A stretch of 64,000 nucleotides of DNA, from positions 18,048,001-18,112,000 of the forward strand of contig JAYKKI010000039.1 of NCBI GenBank assembly GCA_039881145.1, in the 5' to 3' direction. Positions 34,849-46,770 of the stretch are shown piece after piece. The position numbers and the translations under genes are program-made. Position 1 is the stretch's first letter; every line of letters begins with the position of its first letter. Source of the DNA: Druceiella hillmani (lineage: Eukaryota; Arthropoda; Insecta; Lepidoptera; Hepialidae). The notes beneath the pieces are model-generated. The model was not told the DNA's origin. It did no database searches and was given only the letters and a program-made list of their open reading frames with translations.

Positions 34849-37325
34849 TAATAATCGTTATAATTTAATAATTAATAATCGTTTTAGCGTATAATAGTCG
34901 TTATAGTTTAATAATTAATAATCGTTTTAGTGTATAATAGTCGTTAAAGTTTAATAATTAATAATCGTTTGAGTGTATAATAATCTTTATAGTTTAATAA
35001 TGAATAATTGTTTTAGTGTATAATAATCGTTTCAGCGTATAATAGTCGTTATAGTTTAATAATTAATAATCGTTTTAGTGTATAATAGTCGTTATAGTTT
35101 AATAATTAATAATCGTTTTAGTGTATAATAGTCGTTATAGTTTAATAATTAATAATCGTTTTAGTGTATAATAATCGTTATAGTTTAATAATTAATAATC
35201 GTTTGAGTGTATAATAATCGTTATAGTTTAATAATTAATAATTGTTTTAGTGTATAATAATCGTTTTAGCGTATAATAATCGTTATAGTTTAATAATTAA
35301 TAATCGTTTTAGTGTATAATAGTCGTTATAGTTTAATAATTAATAATCGTTTTAGTGTATAATAATCGTTATAGTTTAATAATGAATAATTGTTTTAGTG
35401 TATAATAATCGTTTCAGCGTATAATAGTCGTTATAGTTTAATAATTAATAATCGTTTTAGTGTATAATAGTCGTTATAGTTTAATAATTAATAATTGTTT
35501 TAGTGTATAATAATCGTTATAGTTTAATAATTAATAATCGTTTGAGTGTATAATAATCGTTATAGTTTAATAATTAATAATTGTTTTAGTGTATAATAAT
35601 CGTTTTAGCGTATAATAATCGTTATAGTTTAATAATTAATAATCGTTTTAGTGTATAATAGTCGTTATAGTTTAATAATTAATAATCGTTTGAGTGTATA
35701 ATAATCGTTATAGTTTAATAATGAATAATTGTTTTAGTGTATAATAATCGTTTCAGCGTATAATAGTCGTTATAGTTTAATAATTAATAATCGTTTTAGT
35801 GTATAATAGTCGTTATAGTTTAATAATTAATAATCGTTTTAGTGTATAATAATCGTTATAGTTTAATAATTAATAATCGTTTGAGTGTATAATAATCGTT
35901 ATAGTTTAATAATTAATAATTGTTTTAGTGTATAATAATCGTTTTAGCGTATAATAATCGTTATAGTTTAATAATTAATAATCGTTTTAGTGTATAATAG
36001 TCGTTATAGTTTAATAATTAATAATCGTTTTAGTGTATAATAATCGTTATAGTTTAATAATTAATAATTGTTTTAGTGTATAATAATCGTTTTAGCGTAT
36101 AATAGTCGTTATAGTTTAATAATTAATAATCGTTTTAGTGTATAATAGTCGTTATAGTTTAATAATTAATAATCGTTTGAGTGTATAATAATCGTTATAG
36201 TTTAATAATTAATAATTGTTTTAGTGTATAATAATCGTTTTAGCGTATAATAGTCGTTATAGTTTAATAATTAATAATCGTTTTAGTGTATAATAGTCGT
36301 TATAGTTTAATAATTAATAATCGTTTGAGTGTATAATAATCGTTATAGTTTAATAATGAATAATTGTTTTAGTGTATAATAATCGTTTCAGCGTATAATA
36401 GTCGTTATAGTTTAATAATTAATAATCGTTTTAGTGTATAATAGTCGTTATAGTTTAATAATTAATAATCGTTTTAGTGTATAATAATCGTTATAGTTTA
36501 ATAATTAATAATCGTTTGAGTGTATAATAATCGTTATAGTTTAATAATTAATAATTGTTTTAGTGTATAATAATCGTTTTAGCGTATAATAATCGTTATA
36601 GTTTAATAATTAATAATCGTTTTAGTGTATAATAGTCGTTATAGTTTAATAATTAATAATCGTTTTAGTGTATAATAATCGTTATAGTTTAATAATTAAT
36701 AATTGTTTTAGTGTATAATAATCGTTTTAGCGTATAATAGTCGTTATAGTTTAATAATTAATAATCGTTTTAGTGTATAATAGTCGTTATAGTTTAATAA
36801 TTAATAATCGTTTTAGTGTATAATAGTCGTTATAGTTTAATAATTAATAATCGTTTGAGTGTATAATAATCGTTATAGTTTAATAATTAATAATTGTTTT
36901 AGTGTATGATAATCGTTTTAGCGTATAATAGTCGTTATAGTTTAATAATTAATAATCGTTTTAGTGTATAATAGTCGTTATAGTTTAATAATTAATAATC
37001 GTTTGAGTGTATAATAATCGTTATAGTTTAATAATTAATAATTGTTTTAGTGTATAATAATCGTTTTAGCGTATAATAGTCGTTATAGTTTAATAATTAA
37101 TAATCGTTTTAGTGTATAATAGTCGTTATAGGTTAATAATTAATAATCGTTTTAGTGTATAATAGTCGTTATAGTTTAATAATTAATAATCGTTTGAGTG
37201 TATAATAATCGTTATAGTTTAATAATTAATAATTGTTTTAGTGTATAATAATCGTTTTAGCGTATAATAGTCGTTATAGTTTAATAATTAATAATCGTTT
37301 TAGTGTATAATAATCGTTATAGTTT
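34849..37325. repeat. 2.5-kb array of a 43-bp unit with interspersed 19-bp half units
   Basis: The main unit is tagtcgttatagtttaataa then ttaataatcgttttagtgtataa (43 bp), with base variants (agtcg/aatcg, cgttt/tgttt, tttag/ttgag). A shorter 19-bp form, taataatcgttt(t/c)agcgta, is inserted at intervals. Distances between these insertions are near 148, 191 and 234 bp, which are 3, 4 and 5 times 43 plus 19. That is a higher-order structure. Homogeneity is high, so the array is young or actively homogenised. Confidence 0.97.
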
Positions 37326-37904
37326 TGAATATTTGTTAATATTTTCCTACAATCTTTGCGTAGGCTTCTAAAACTTTACTTTTTTCATAATTTTATGTTG
37401 AGTGGATTTGAAAATAAGGGGTTTGGAAACATATTTTTTGCATACATTTCAGTCAGAAATTGTACTGTAAATAAAATATACATTTTTATCACTTTGAAAA
37501 TATACTGTCTTAAATTATGAAAAAAAAAATTATAGTCATTATAAATAACCCTTTCACATCTTTTGAAATAATGACCCTTTCACCTCTATTACATAGAGAC
37601 TTGGAAAAAATGTTTTCGAATTTTTAATTTGTCCCTCCAAAATTTCCATATAAAAGTTTAGAGTGCTGATTAGAATATGTATGGGTTAATATACTTCATT
37701 TCTACACAACATTTTAAATTTCTATGTCAAACTGTTTCTAAGTAGCGTTTGTTTCAACGGGCATAGTTCAAAATTCCTGAACACATTCACTGTTGCTTTA
37801 CTTAGAGGAAATATATAAGGCATTTAGCAGTTGTTGTCTTATTACTCCGTATATCAGTTTATTTTGATTATCTGGGCTTGCACCATTTAACAATTATTAA
37901 ACAA
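37326..37904. other. Non-coding spacer with repeat debris
   Basis: 37650-37770 ('atgggttaatatacttcattt', 'tttctatgtcaaactgtttct') resembles the 5' part of the gggttccgta-family fragments at 27430 and 51720. Otherwise nothing is supported. Confidence 0.45.
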
Positions 37905-38045
37905 TTACTGCAAAGATCTTTAGTAATAGCCCACTTGAAGATGTTGTAATACATTGAAACCTAGGTCGTGGTAAAGTACGTAAAGAATATAGAAATAATA
38001 CTACATCACGTAGTTTAAACAAAATTAACGCCAAATATATTCAAT
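37905..38045 (+). mobile_element. Single-arm copy of the ribozyme-bearing palindromic repeat
   Basis: It matches the right arm and tail of 47309-47455: 'agcccac.tgaagatgttgtaat', GAAACCTAGGTC (37955-37966), GTGGTAAAG, 'ctacatcacgtagttt' and 'aaaattaacgccaaatatattcaata'. The hammerhead-like core is damaged (first core C is T at 37934, stem II mismatched). This copy lacks the inverted left arm. Confidence 0.8.
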
Positions 38046-38195
38046 ACTCTTTTTCTTATTAATCATAATTCATACTTACTACATGTTATCTAGCGATCCG
38101 AATTTTTCTAATAAAATAACTCACATATACTTGTTAAACACTAACTACCGGCTTGGACTGGTAAATAATAATTACTCTTTTCCTTATAATTACAC
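38046..38195. other. Short spacer
   Basis: No supported feature. Confidence 0.4.
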
Positions 38196-38242
38196 ACGCA
38201 CACACGCACGCACGCACACACACACGCATACACACACACATA

Positions 38243-38302
<60 letters not shown>
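38196..38302. repeat. (CA)n(TA)n microsatellite, left flank of the LINE
   Basis: ACACGC/ACAC repeat passing into (TA)n. It directly abuts the poly(A) end of the LINE. Confidence 0.95.
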
Positions 38303-38303
<1 letters not shown>

Positions 38304-40206
38304 CTTTTTTTTTTTTATTTTATTATTGCAATCTGTCATTTGAGACATTCAGCGTATGTTAGCATGTCTAGTACTGAGTTCGTCCTTTTGAACTCTTTTC
38401 ATTTTGCCCCTATATACGATCTTGGGGAAGTTTTTTCTTAAGCCTTCTGGGTGCCGTTATTGGGTTCATCAGGTTTATAGCCAGTGGATTGGGATGATTA
38501 ACGATTCGGTCTCTGTATGTCTGTATCATCTCTGAGATTTCTTCTTGGACCAATTTTATGCCAAGCTCCAAATGGAGTCTGTTGTTTGTGACATACCAGG
38601 GTCACCAGCTATCATTCTAAGCGTTTTTGATTGAAACCTTTGTAGTATTTCAATATTTGATTTTGCTGCGGTTCCCCACAATTGTAGGCCATAAGTCCAT
38701 ATAGGCTTGATCGTGCAATTATAAATTAATAGTTTATTTTCGAGCGACAATTGAGAGTTTTTGTGAAGGAGCCAGTACATGTTTCGCACTTTTTGGCCCG
38801 CACATCGTTTGGTCAGGATGTGTTTGGACCATGTCAGAAGTCTGTCGAGATACACGCCAAGGTATTTCGCGTAATCGGCTTGCGGTAACTGTACTTCATT
38901 TAGGTTTACTGCCGGACACGCATCTCGTTTGGTAGTACAAGTAACTTGTATTGATTTGATTTCGTTAACTTTGATTCGCCAATCTTGCAGCCACTGTGAT
39001 ATTTGGTCAAGGCTTGTTTGGAGTTTTTGTGAGACTATGTCTGGTCGGTGGTCTGCTGCGAGAATTGCTGTGTCATCAGCAAAAGTGCCCGTAACAACAC
39101 CTTCTGTGACTGGGAGGTCAGCTGTGTAAAGCAGGTACAGTATTGGGCCCATAACGCTTCCCTGGGGAATTCCTGCTTGGATCGGATAGAGAGACGTAGT
39201 TTCAGTTCCCTGTTTAACGTAGAAGTGTCTGTTGTGTAGATATGATCTGATGAAGTTGTATTAATTAATGGGTAGGTTCTTTTTAATTTTAAACAGCAGT
39301 CCCTCGTGCCATACCCGATCAAATGCCTGGGATATATCCAAGAAAGATGCAGAACTATATTGGTTTGACTCAAAGGCATTATGGGTATTTTTGACCAATC
39401 GATGGACCTGCTCAATGGTTCCATGTCTCTGACGAAAGCCAAACTGGTGATCAGGCAGTAGATTATTATCATAGATATGTGGCATTAATCTTCGCAGAAT
39501 TAAAATTTCCATAACCTTCGAAGTAATTGGTAGCAAACTAATAGGTCTGTAAGATTTCACATCAACAGCATTTTTGCCAGGCTTGAGGACCATTATTATT
39601 TGGGCCACTTTCCACTGGGGAGGAATCGAACACGTACGTACGATTGCATTGTACAGGATTGTGAGGAATGAAATTCCTTCCTCTGGGAGCTCTCTTAGAA
39701 TTTTGGGAGTTATTAGGTCATAGCCAGGTGCCTTGTTGATATCAAGTGTATCAATAACAGCTTTTATTTCTCTCTTAGTGAAATTCGAAATAGGGGGATC
39801 GAGTTGGTGGCATTGATTCAGAAAAGTGAACATTTCTTGCGTTTTGGGGGAATTTATTTCGGGGTTTGGTACAAAGACGCGTTTTAAGTGTTCGGGGAAT
39901 GTAACTGCTTTTTCCGCTTCACTGGCTGCCCATTCATTGTTCTCTTTGCGTAGAGGGGGTTGGTTTAAGACTGGACGTTTCATATTTTTTATGACTTTCC
40001 ACAGTGAGTAATCAGTAGCCGATGTCACGTCTAGACTTTTTAAGAAGGATTGTATGCCTTCGTTCTTGTTATCACTAAGTGCTGATTTTAGCTTAGATTG
40101 CAAGTAGTTTAGATGTTTTTTATCTGATGCATGTCGAGACTGTTGCCATTTTTTTCTAGCACTACGTTTTTCAGTCAGGAGTTCACGAATAGACGGAGGA
40201 CATTCG

Positions 40207-40212
<6 letters not shown>
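38303..40212 (-). mobile_element. 5'-truncated Jockey-type LINE inserted in a (TA)n tract
   Basis: Poly(A) appears as a T run at 38303-38317 on the plus strand. The 3' UTR follows (38318-38409), then the coding region up to about 40212, where sequence changes abruptly to (TA)n (40211-40262). The upstream endonuclease domain is missing. (TA)n on both sides implies insertion into a TA microsatellite, which hides any target duplication. A short second copy of the same family is at 62050-62560. Confidence 0.9.
38410..40212 (-). pseudogene. LINE reverse transcriptase (Jockey clade), two disabling changes
   Basis: The minus strand encodes a nearly complete non-LTR reverse transcriptase. An N-terminal linker (LECPPSIRELLTEKR, WQQSRHASDKKHLNYL) comes first. 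Then follow IKAVIDTLDINKAPGYDLIT, the KSYRPISLLPITSKVMEIL block, FGFRQRHGTIEQ, and FLDISQAFDRVWHEGL (first catalytic aspartate). After a single in-frame TAA at 39261-39263 the same frame continues through IRSYL, GIPQGSVMGPILYLLYTADL and the catalytic FADD at 39072-39083, then YAKYLGVYLDRLLTWSKHI. Comparison with the copy at 62174-62545 shows a one-base deletion near 38601 that shifts the last ~60 codons. The original stop corresponds to 38410-38412. In an intact element this protein copies the LINE RNA at a nicked target. Only two defects indicate a young copy. Confidence 0.92.

Positions 40213-40262
<50 letters not shown>
40211..40262. repeat. (TA)n microsatellite, right flank of the LINE
   Basis: Pure TA run at the 5' junction of the truncated LINE. 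Confidence 0.95.
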
Positions 40263-40264
<2 letters not shown>

Positions 40265-40865
40265 GTTGTGTTACATGAATTTCAAGGTTCAACAGAAAGT
40301 ACTGTAAAGTTCAATTGCGTGTGTTTACTCTTATTATCGTGCAAAGAACCGTCATAACTTCAGAACTACATTCCCAAAATTCCTGGAAGGACTAACTCTT
40401 TTCAGTTGTGCACATTGCAATTTTTTAGAAATACTCTACCGCTTCTCCAACGCTAGTCTTATTAGTTCTGGATAACAATTCCTCACATATTCACATAAAT
40501 ACATTGGATTTATGTAAAGAAAATGGAATCACTTTTTTTTCATTCCCACAAGTTACTGCCTTTAGATGACGTGACTTTGATGTGTTAACTGTTAAACTTA
40601 GGGACAAAATTTTAGTATTTGTACGTAGACATATCTCTACTCTACTATAATAAACATATTTCCTCTAAATATTAAATATGTTTAAACAGTTTCCGCAATG
40701 TCAAATAATATAATTTGCTATATTATTTCAAATTAAGCAAGATAACTGGCGTTAAACATATTTAATATTTAACTTTAGGATTTAAAGAATTTGCTTAACT
40801 GTAATAAATTTCATGTAAAGTAACTGAATAATACATAAACACGCTTCATATAAACCCTGGCAACT
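40263..40865. other. Non-coding spacer
   Basis: AT-rich, with no supported feature. Confidence 0.5.
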
Positions 40866-41105
40866 ATACACTCGAAACGTATATGCGTACACTTGAAACG
40901 TATATGTGTACACTCTAAACGTATATGCATAAATTCAAAAACGTATATGCGTATACTTGAAAACGTATATGCGACACTCGAAAACATATGTATACTCGAA
41001 ACGTACATGCATACACTCGAAACGTATAAGTGTACACACGAAACGTTTATGCGTACTCTCGAAACGTTTATGCGTACACTCGAAACGTATATGCATACAC
41101 GCAAA
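40866..41105. repeat. Degenerate ~21-24-bp minisatellite
   Basis: About eleven units of 'cactcgaaacgtatatgcgta' with substitutions and small indels. The reading frames it opens on both strands (ETYMRT-like repeats) are artefacts. Confidence 0.93.
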
Positions 41106-42199
41106 AAATATTATCCTCGCTAAGTTTGCCCAGTTAGTTAAAAATCGCAAATGTTCATTTGAACATTTCGTTCCTCACTTACATTCAAAATATTAGGTGT
41201 ACATAAAGCAGCAATACGAAAATGGACCTGTCGTTAGAGAAACTGAAAACAATTTTTAAAAAAATTCTGATATTTTTAGAACATAAAAATTCAAATAATT
41301 CGGTGATTGAAAATTAGGAAATACAAAGATACAAAATAAAATTTGTATCCACAATACACAACTAAAAAAGGTATCTTCATATTAACACACACTTAATATA
41401 TTTTAAATATATCAATAATATTAGGAAGAAATAAAAATAACATTAAAAATTTAACGAATTCCTTTTCAGAAACCATTACAAAAAATAACCATTATTAATT
41501 ACTTATTCTAATGTGTAGCCATTATCTAAATAAATTAAAAATAAACTGTTAACTGATATTGACATTCGTTCTATGGCGCCAAAATAAATGTTTTTCAATC
41601 CTTTAAAGTTTTTTGTGGCTTTTTCAACGATACGCTTCGACCAGTATCACAGATTAGTATCCACGTATAGAAGATACAACAAACACAATCTGCACTTTGT
41701 TTCATCTGGCTGTTTCAAAGAATTCCGCTAATAGGTATAGCATTTGGAACCTATTTCTCATTTGTTGTTTTGATTGACGATTTACACAAAAACAATTTTT
41801 ATATTTTTACATGAGAGTATCATTTTTATTCTTATAATAACTGGGCCTGACACCGCGTGAACTCGTGACAGCCTCCTTTTTAAAATATTTTTAATAAGCT
41901 CATAAAATTGTCGTATCTGCCAAGGTCGAGCCCAAACGGGTTTAACGATGAAAGGCGGAACGCTATTGTTGTGTGTACGATTGTTATTCTCAGTCAAATA
42001 TAATTTTTTTTTCGTTTCACGTTTTGTTGGTATCACGAACACGTCATCATAATGAATCGGAATGTTTCGCGGTGTCTATATTGAACTTTTGGGGAAATTG
42101 TGCAAATGGCTGAGCACTCCATTGCTTGTTATTACATTATTGAAGAGAAACTTTTTTGTTTTACAGTTGAAACGCTAATTAGGGTAATTGTGTAACTTT
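41106..42199. other. Mostly non-coding; one repeat and one transposase-like fragment
   Basis: 41510-41570 is the second copy of the dispersed repeat at 6475-6540. A minus-strand 86-codon frame at 41782-42042 contains VKPVWARPWQIRQFYELI, which recalls the N-terminal WVRPW segment of PIF/Harbinger transposases, but the match is too short to call. Confidence 0.4.
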
Positions 42200-43030
42200 T
42201 TTATATATAACTCGGTTCTGAAGTCACCTATTAGACAATTGATGTAAGTATATCTATAAATCTATTTATAATTGAATTAATGGTCAAAGATGGCGCTTTT
42301 CATTATTTCTGAAATAATATTCACAACCTATTTTGAAGCTGCGTTTTAGTGGCTTGGACCGCATATAGATATCGATCAAGGATGATCTTCACTCGAATAA
42401 TGTCATAGATTCATCTATGTTCTGTCAAATTTACTAATAGGTTTACTTTGTACAATTTATCATAACTTTGTTCATCTCTCTGGGGTTGATTTATTATTAT
42501 CATTCGAATATAAGGTGCGAAGCATCCCTTTGAATTTCTTTATTGCCATTACATTTGCAATTTCATCAACCCTAAATCTTGGATCAGATGACCAATAAAG
42601 GTTGAAGTTTGGTAATACCTGGAAGCTCATCATGATTAAAATGCACGAAAGTCATGTATTTTCAATTTAGAAGTAGGTGATCATGAGCGAATATTTTTAT
42701 ACGGGGCACAGACAATTGGTCTGCTCCATTATTAAGGTACAAACTTTATATGTAAAGAACTTTTCAAAATATACCTTAAGCCTACTTCTGATAGATACTA
42801 GAGTATGAGGAACCAAAGTAAGCTTATCAAACGCTGATAATTGTGGTCTATCTTCATTATACCACATTTTTTGATTCCGTCACCCTTTTCCTGATTCAAA
42901 GTCGTCAGAGTTTTCATCTATTGTTTCAATTGAAGAAATTCTAGATCTACTACAGCTAGATTGACCACTGGATATTTTAAACTGTGTATTTTCGGGATTG
43001 GGTATTTGAAGGTGCTCAACTGAACTGCTT
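42200..43030 (-). pseudogene. piggyBac-type transposase remnant
   Basis: The minus strand shows piggyBac landmarks in order. DFESGKG then a stop, and MWYNEDRPQLSAFDKLTLVP (about 42900-42800), come from the N-terminal region. LIMEQTNCLCPV (near 42720) is the conserved 'QTN' segment. VLPNFNLYWSSDPRFRVDEI followed by MAIKKFKGMLRTLYSNDNNK (about 42640-42485) is the 'YWS.D...M....F...R.LH..DN' block. RDEQSYDKLYKV follows after a frameshift, and DESMTLFE, YMRSKPLKRSFKIGCEYYF (about 42400-42300) is the catalytic-domain DESM...KP.KRG motif. Stops and at least one frameshift make it non-functional. The C-terminal half is not found. Such enzymes cut and paste elements at TTAA. I did not find the ends. 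Confidence 0.8.
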
Positions 43031-43994
43031 TATGTAGTATGTTGGATGCAGACACTCCTCTGTGTCAAGTGACGGAAGTATTTCCAAAACGTTGGTATTT
43101 CTTATTTGATACAATTTTGTGATAATCGAAAAACCGAATATCAGATGTCACTTGTCTAATTTCTTTCTTGTTATGCATACGTGCTGCCAGTATTAAAAAA
43201 ATAAACACAGAAGCGTTCGGAAAAAACCGTGAAGAAACATGGTGGTAAAAATATGCCTTTTGTCTTACAAAGGGTTAACATGTGCACATAAACAAAATTC
43301 GAACCACCATAATTAATTTCCGCCACATCTCCGGATCCAAAAATCAAAAGTCGAATAAAAAATTTATGCGATGAGGATTTTCTACTTTCTAAAGTTATAA
43401 ACACTAATGATCGTTATAAATTATTACATCAAATATCCAGCTAATTACCAAAAGCAAATCCCACGTGGGACGCAGGACGCGGGCGCGATTCGCTCGCGTA
43501 AATTGTTCCAGATAACGTGTACTACGTTTTTATCAGTCGCCTGTGTTGCAGCGTTGTTACAACGGTACACTTTTTATATCAACTGTTAATAACTGATATA
43601 TCTACGAAATACCGTTCAATACTGAATTATTTCCACAAAATGTTGAAGAACACAGGATTATTTACGCAAGCCACTAAGATTACAAAAATAATAGGATAAA
43701 GATGGGATATGGGGTACAATGGAAACAGCGTACAGCACAAATGGTAAAAAAAATTATATTATTTATTTTATATTAATTATAATTAATCAGTTAATATAAA
43801 TCTACTTCTATAAAAATATTCACGTAAGTATGCATTTGAATAAACTGAATTCTACGCAGCGATTTTTTTATTAAAAACCTATAAATACATATATTGTTGT
43901 ATATAATGTAGGTACATATTACATTAACAGATACAGTAATATAAAATTAACTAACAAAATATAAAACGTAAGAATTAAAATTAAATTGTGTTGC
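43031..43994. other. Non-coding spacer
   Basis: No supported gene. A GC-rich patch at 43459-43502 (gcaggacgcgggcgcgattc) stands out from the AT-rich background. Confidence 0.45.
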
Positions 43995-44590
43995 TGTTCT
44001 TTAACAGAATATCGAACGAAATTATTCTTTAATTCAAATGCCTTTTTGATGCGTCATCTTATGTTCCTACCTAGTACCTCAAATGCACAGGTTTCAGTGT
44101 GATGTTCTAGCAAAGTTAGGTTAACTCACATGTTTTTTTAATTTTAGTAAATTGTGTAAAATACACGTAGCTAAATAACCGATTTTACGGGTTCGACATT
44201 AACTTCCAAATGCCTTCCGTAAACTGCCATTTCTTTGCTACATGTCTAGCTTAGCAAAAACAGTATTTCAGCAGTCACCTTTTTCCCTGTCACCTCGTGG
44301 AAATCATGGGAAAGGTCTCACTAAATAAGGTTCCAAAGAAAAAGCTTCATCGCCAATGAATACATGTGGAATGGGTAAATTTACTCCCGCTAGTTTTTTT
44401 TTTGAAGGTAAGTTCATTCTATTTCCCTCAAAAGGTTTTCTTTACAAAATATTGTATTTTATATTTTAAATTTTTCCTGGATAGCATTTACAGCCTGTTT
44501 TCAAGTTTCAATTGTTGATTTTGATAAGTAAACTGGGCCATTTTATCACATATAGCAACACATACATCTTTCAGTATTGATCATATTGTA
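43995..44590 (-). pseudogene. PIF/Harbinger transposase (HARBI1-like) remnant
   Basis: On the minus strand AGVNLPIPHVFIGDEAFSLE then PYLVRPFP (about 44398-44310) is the hallmark 'LP.VFIGDEAFPL...L.RPFP' motif with a catalytic aspartate of the DDE domain. Further on are NGSLRKAFGS (the 'ENAFG' helix region) and TCILHNLLK (the 'A.C.LHN' motif), ending near 43995. Upstream, 44570-44400 gives IKINN/LENR-like residues with frame changes. At least four stops are present. The DDE-type nuclease would cut element ends and duplicate a 3-bp TWA target. The N-terminal half is missing, replaced by a MADF-like fragment on the other strand. Confidence 0.75.
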
Positions 44591-44663
44591 AAAAAATTAA
44601 CACGATATAAATAGGTAATAGTTCGCAGTGAATCCCCCGTTGCCAAATATCTGAAATAAAAAT

Positions 44664-44873
44664 TAAAAACATTTGTTTGTTTACAGGGGAATATTTGAAA
44701 AGAAAGTGAAAGAATATGCAATAACAAATATGAATATAAACTCCAAAAGTCGTCAGCAGTGGGATACACATATGAGATTTTTAAAACCATTTTTAGTCTT
44801 CGCAAATACTATTAACCCTGCAGCAATTACAGAAAATGCTCATCAAAACTCTGAAACTGTTTCTGGTGACTGA
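44664..44873 (+). pseudogene. Possible MADF-domain fragment of a Harbinger-type accessory protein
   Basis: A splice-acceptor-like tract (tttgtttgtttacag, ending near 44687) precedes a frame that reads FEKKVKEYAITNM, then SRQQWDTHMRFLKPFLVFAN and a stop after NSETVSGD. This resembles the C-terminal part of MADF domains, which have basic residues and then a 'W...M.FL' motif. MADF or Myb-like proteins are the usual second product of PIF/Harbinger elements, which fits the adjacent transposase. The match is short, so the call is tentative. Confidence 0.4.
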
Positions 44874-45654
44874 TGTATTTCTACTTTTACTGTTTTAAAT
44901 GAGAATACTCAGTCATTTACAATACGAGAAAATTGGAGACAAATAAAAATACCGAAACTTCAACATCTATGGAAGAAATTGTTGATTATTTGGAAAACAT
45001 AAATCATCTTCCAGCTTAAACTTTTCATTCATTTTTATCCCTGTTGATTAATTACAATGTCCAAGCAAAAAAAACAAATTAATATCAGCTATAATTAATT
45101 AATAATAATTCCTAATTATTTTGTGAGAAGATTTAACAAACTTTATTGAATTATTAGTTTTCAAAACTCATTTTTTTCGCTTTTATTTTCCATTTTGGTA
45201 AATCTTCTATTTAGATTTAAATTTAATGACTCATCGTTTAATTTAATTTATTTTAAATATATAGTTAAACGTTGATTTGATTCTACAGGATCACGAAGGT
45301 TGGTACTCGAACACGTTTATGTCAAAATAAAGGTTTCACGATGATACAACATGCCGACGTCTGCTTAAAGGCTAATTAGTTGGCAACGTTTACGTTATTC
45401 ATAAAGTAATATGATATAATATTGGGCTGATTGTTAGCAGCTGCAGAAGAAGAAATTCAAAGTTGCAGAAGAACAGATTCGAAAGTTCTTGCCAGTCCTT
45501 ACATAAAAATACAAACTTACGCAGAGATTACTTTATTCGACAATTTTCGAAACATTAGTTTTCTTAACTTATATATGAGTAACATGAACAAAACAAGCGT
45601 TTGAACAAACAAGCAAGTTGTTTATAAAAAGAGGGGGAGAAAAAAAATGGTGCA
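44874..45654. other. Non-coding spacer
   Basis: 44915-45015 may hold a further decayed piece of the preceding protein (NIEMEEIVDYLEN-like), but it is not convincing. Confidence 0.4.
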
Positions 45655-45695
45655 TGATCTGAGTACTCAAAGCTCAAATCATGCACCAATTTTTC
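45655..45695. repeat. Hairpin, 10-bp perfect stem
   Basis: GGTGCATGAT and ATCATGCACC flank a loop of about 18 bases that itself has a ctgag/ctca pairing. It lies just before the (GTGCGT)n tract. Confidence 0.7.
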
Positions 45696-45727
45696 TCATT
45701 ACAAGAGTTTATGTATAGATAGATGTG

Positions 45728-45813
45728 TCTGCGTGTGCGTGTGCGTGTGCGGGGGCGTGTGCGTGTGCGTGTGCGTGTGCGTGTGCGTATGCGTGTGCGT
45801 GTGCGTGTGCGTG
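45728..45813. repeat. (GTGCGT)n hexanucleotide repeat
   Basis: About 14 units, one with 'gggggcgtgtgc' and one with 'gtgcgtat' variation. Confidence 0.95.
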
Positions 45814-46361
45814 TTACAAATTTGTAACTTTCTAGTAAAGATCTAATGGGTAGCTTTATTTTTTTATAATTTCCAGTTCTTTAGTGAAAAACCTTGATTT
45901 TTCCTTGTTATATTTTCAAATGCGACTACGGCTGGGTTACTGGTTACATGTTTATTTTTATTTTTAATATTTCACTCACGAAAATCAAAGAATAATCTCC
46001 AATTTGCATACTTTTATTAATCGAATCAAAAAATTAATATACCAACATGTCAGTAAAAGTAATGTATCTAAACATCAGTTTTGTCGAAACATGTCGGTAT
46101 TGCAACGCCTTAGCATTGACATCATCTGCTCTACTGATCGCTTTAGGAATGCGATTATGGAGTCGCTAGGTAGTTCACGTTTGATAATTATTTAGCTTTA
46201 TGTTCAATTCTAATTAATGTTTGTACTTTTGCTTTATTTATTATTATTTTGTTATTACGTTTAATGTAATTCTTTTTACTTTTAATGTTAGCATATGTCC
46301 AGCATTTTAGGGAAACATGTAAATTGGTTATAGGTTTTTTTTATAAATAAATAAAAAATAA
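45814..46361. other. Possible LINE 3' end; otherwise non-coding
   Basis: 46004-46195 has an open plus-strand frame (LQRLSIDIICSTDRFRNAIM near its end) that could be the last part of a LINE-encoded protein. It is followed by a 3' region ending in 'ataaataaataaaaaataat' (46345-46361), a tail style seen in insect LINEs. The protein match is weak. Confidence 0.3.
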
Positions 46362-46770
46362 TTATACGAGAATGCTTGCGAATATACTAGCAAATACTTG
46401 TAATATACTAGCAATACATGAGAATACTTGTGAATATACTAGCAAATACTTGCAACAAACTAGCAATACACGAGAATGCTTGTGACTATACTAGCAAATA
46501 CTTGTAATATACTAGTAAATAACAAATCATTACAATAACACTATACGATAAAACTACACGAGAATGCTTGCGAATATACTAGCAAATACTCTTAATATAC
46601 TAGCAATACACGAGAATGCCTGTGAATATACCAGCAACTACTTGTGAATATACTAGCAAATACTTGCAACAAACTAGCAATACACGAGAATGGTGTGACT
46701 ATACTAGCAAATACTTGTAATATACTAGAAATATACGAGAATACTTGTGAATATACTAGTATAATTAATT
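46362..46770. repeat. Degenerate tandem repeat with actagcaaatactt units
   Basis: Alternating blocks 'gaatatactagcaaatact', 'tgtaatatactagcaataca' and 'cgagaatgcttg' repeat about seven times over 400 bp. Confidence 0.88.

Noticed and set aside
34849..37325. Regularly spaced repeat array considered as CRISPR
   Set aside because: There are no unique spacers between repeats. It is a continuous eukaryotic-style tandem array.
40811..41196. Four overlapping frames on both strands (ETYMRT-, HIRFECTH-like repeats)
   Set aside because: All are products of the 21-24-bp minisatellite.
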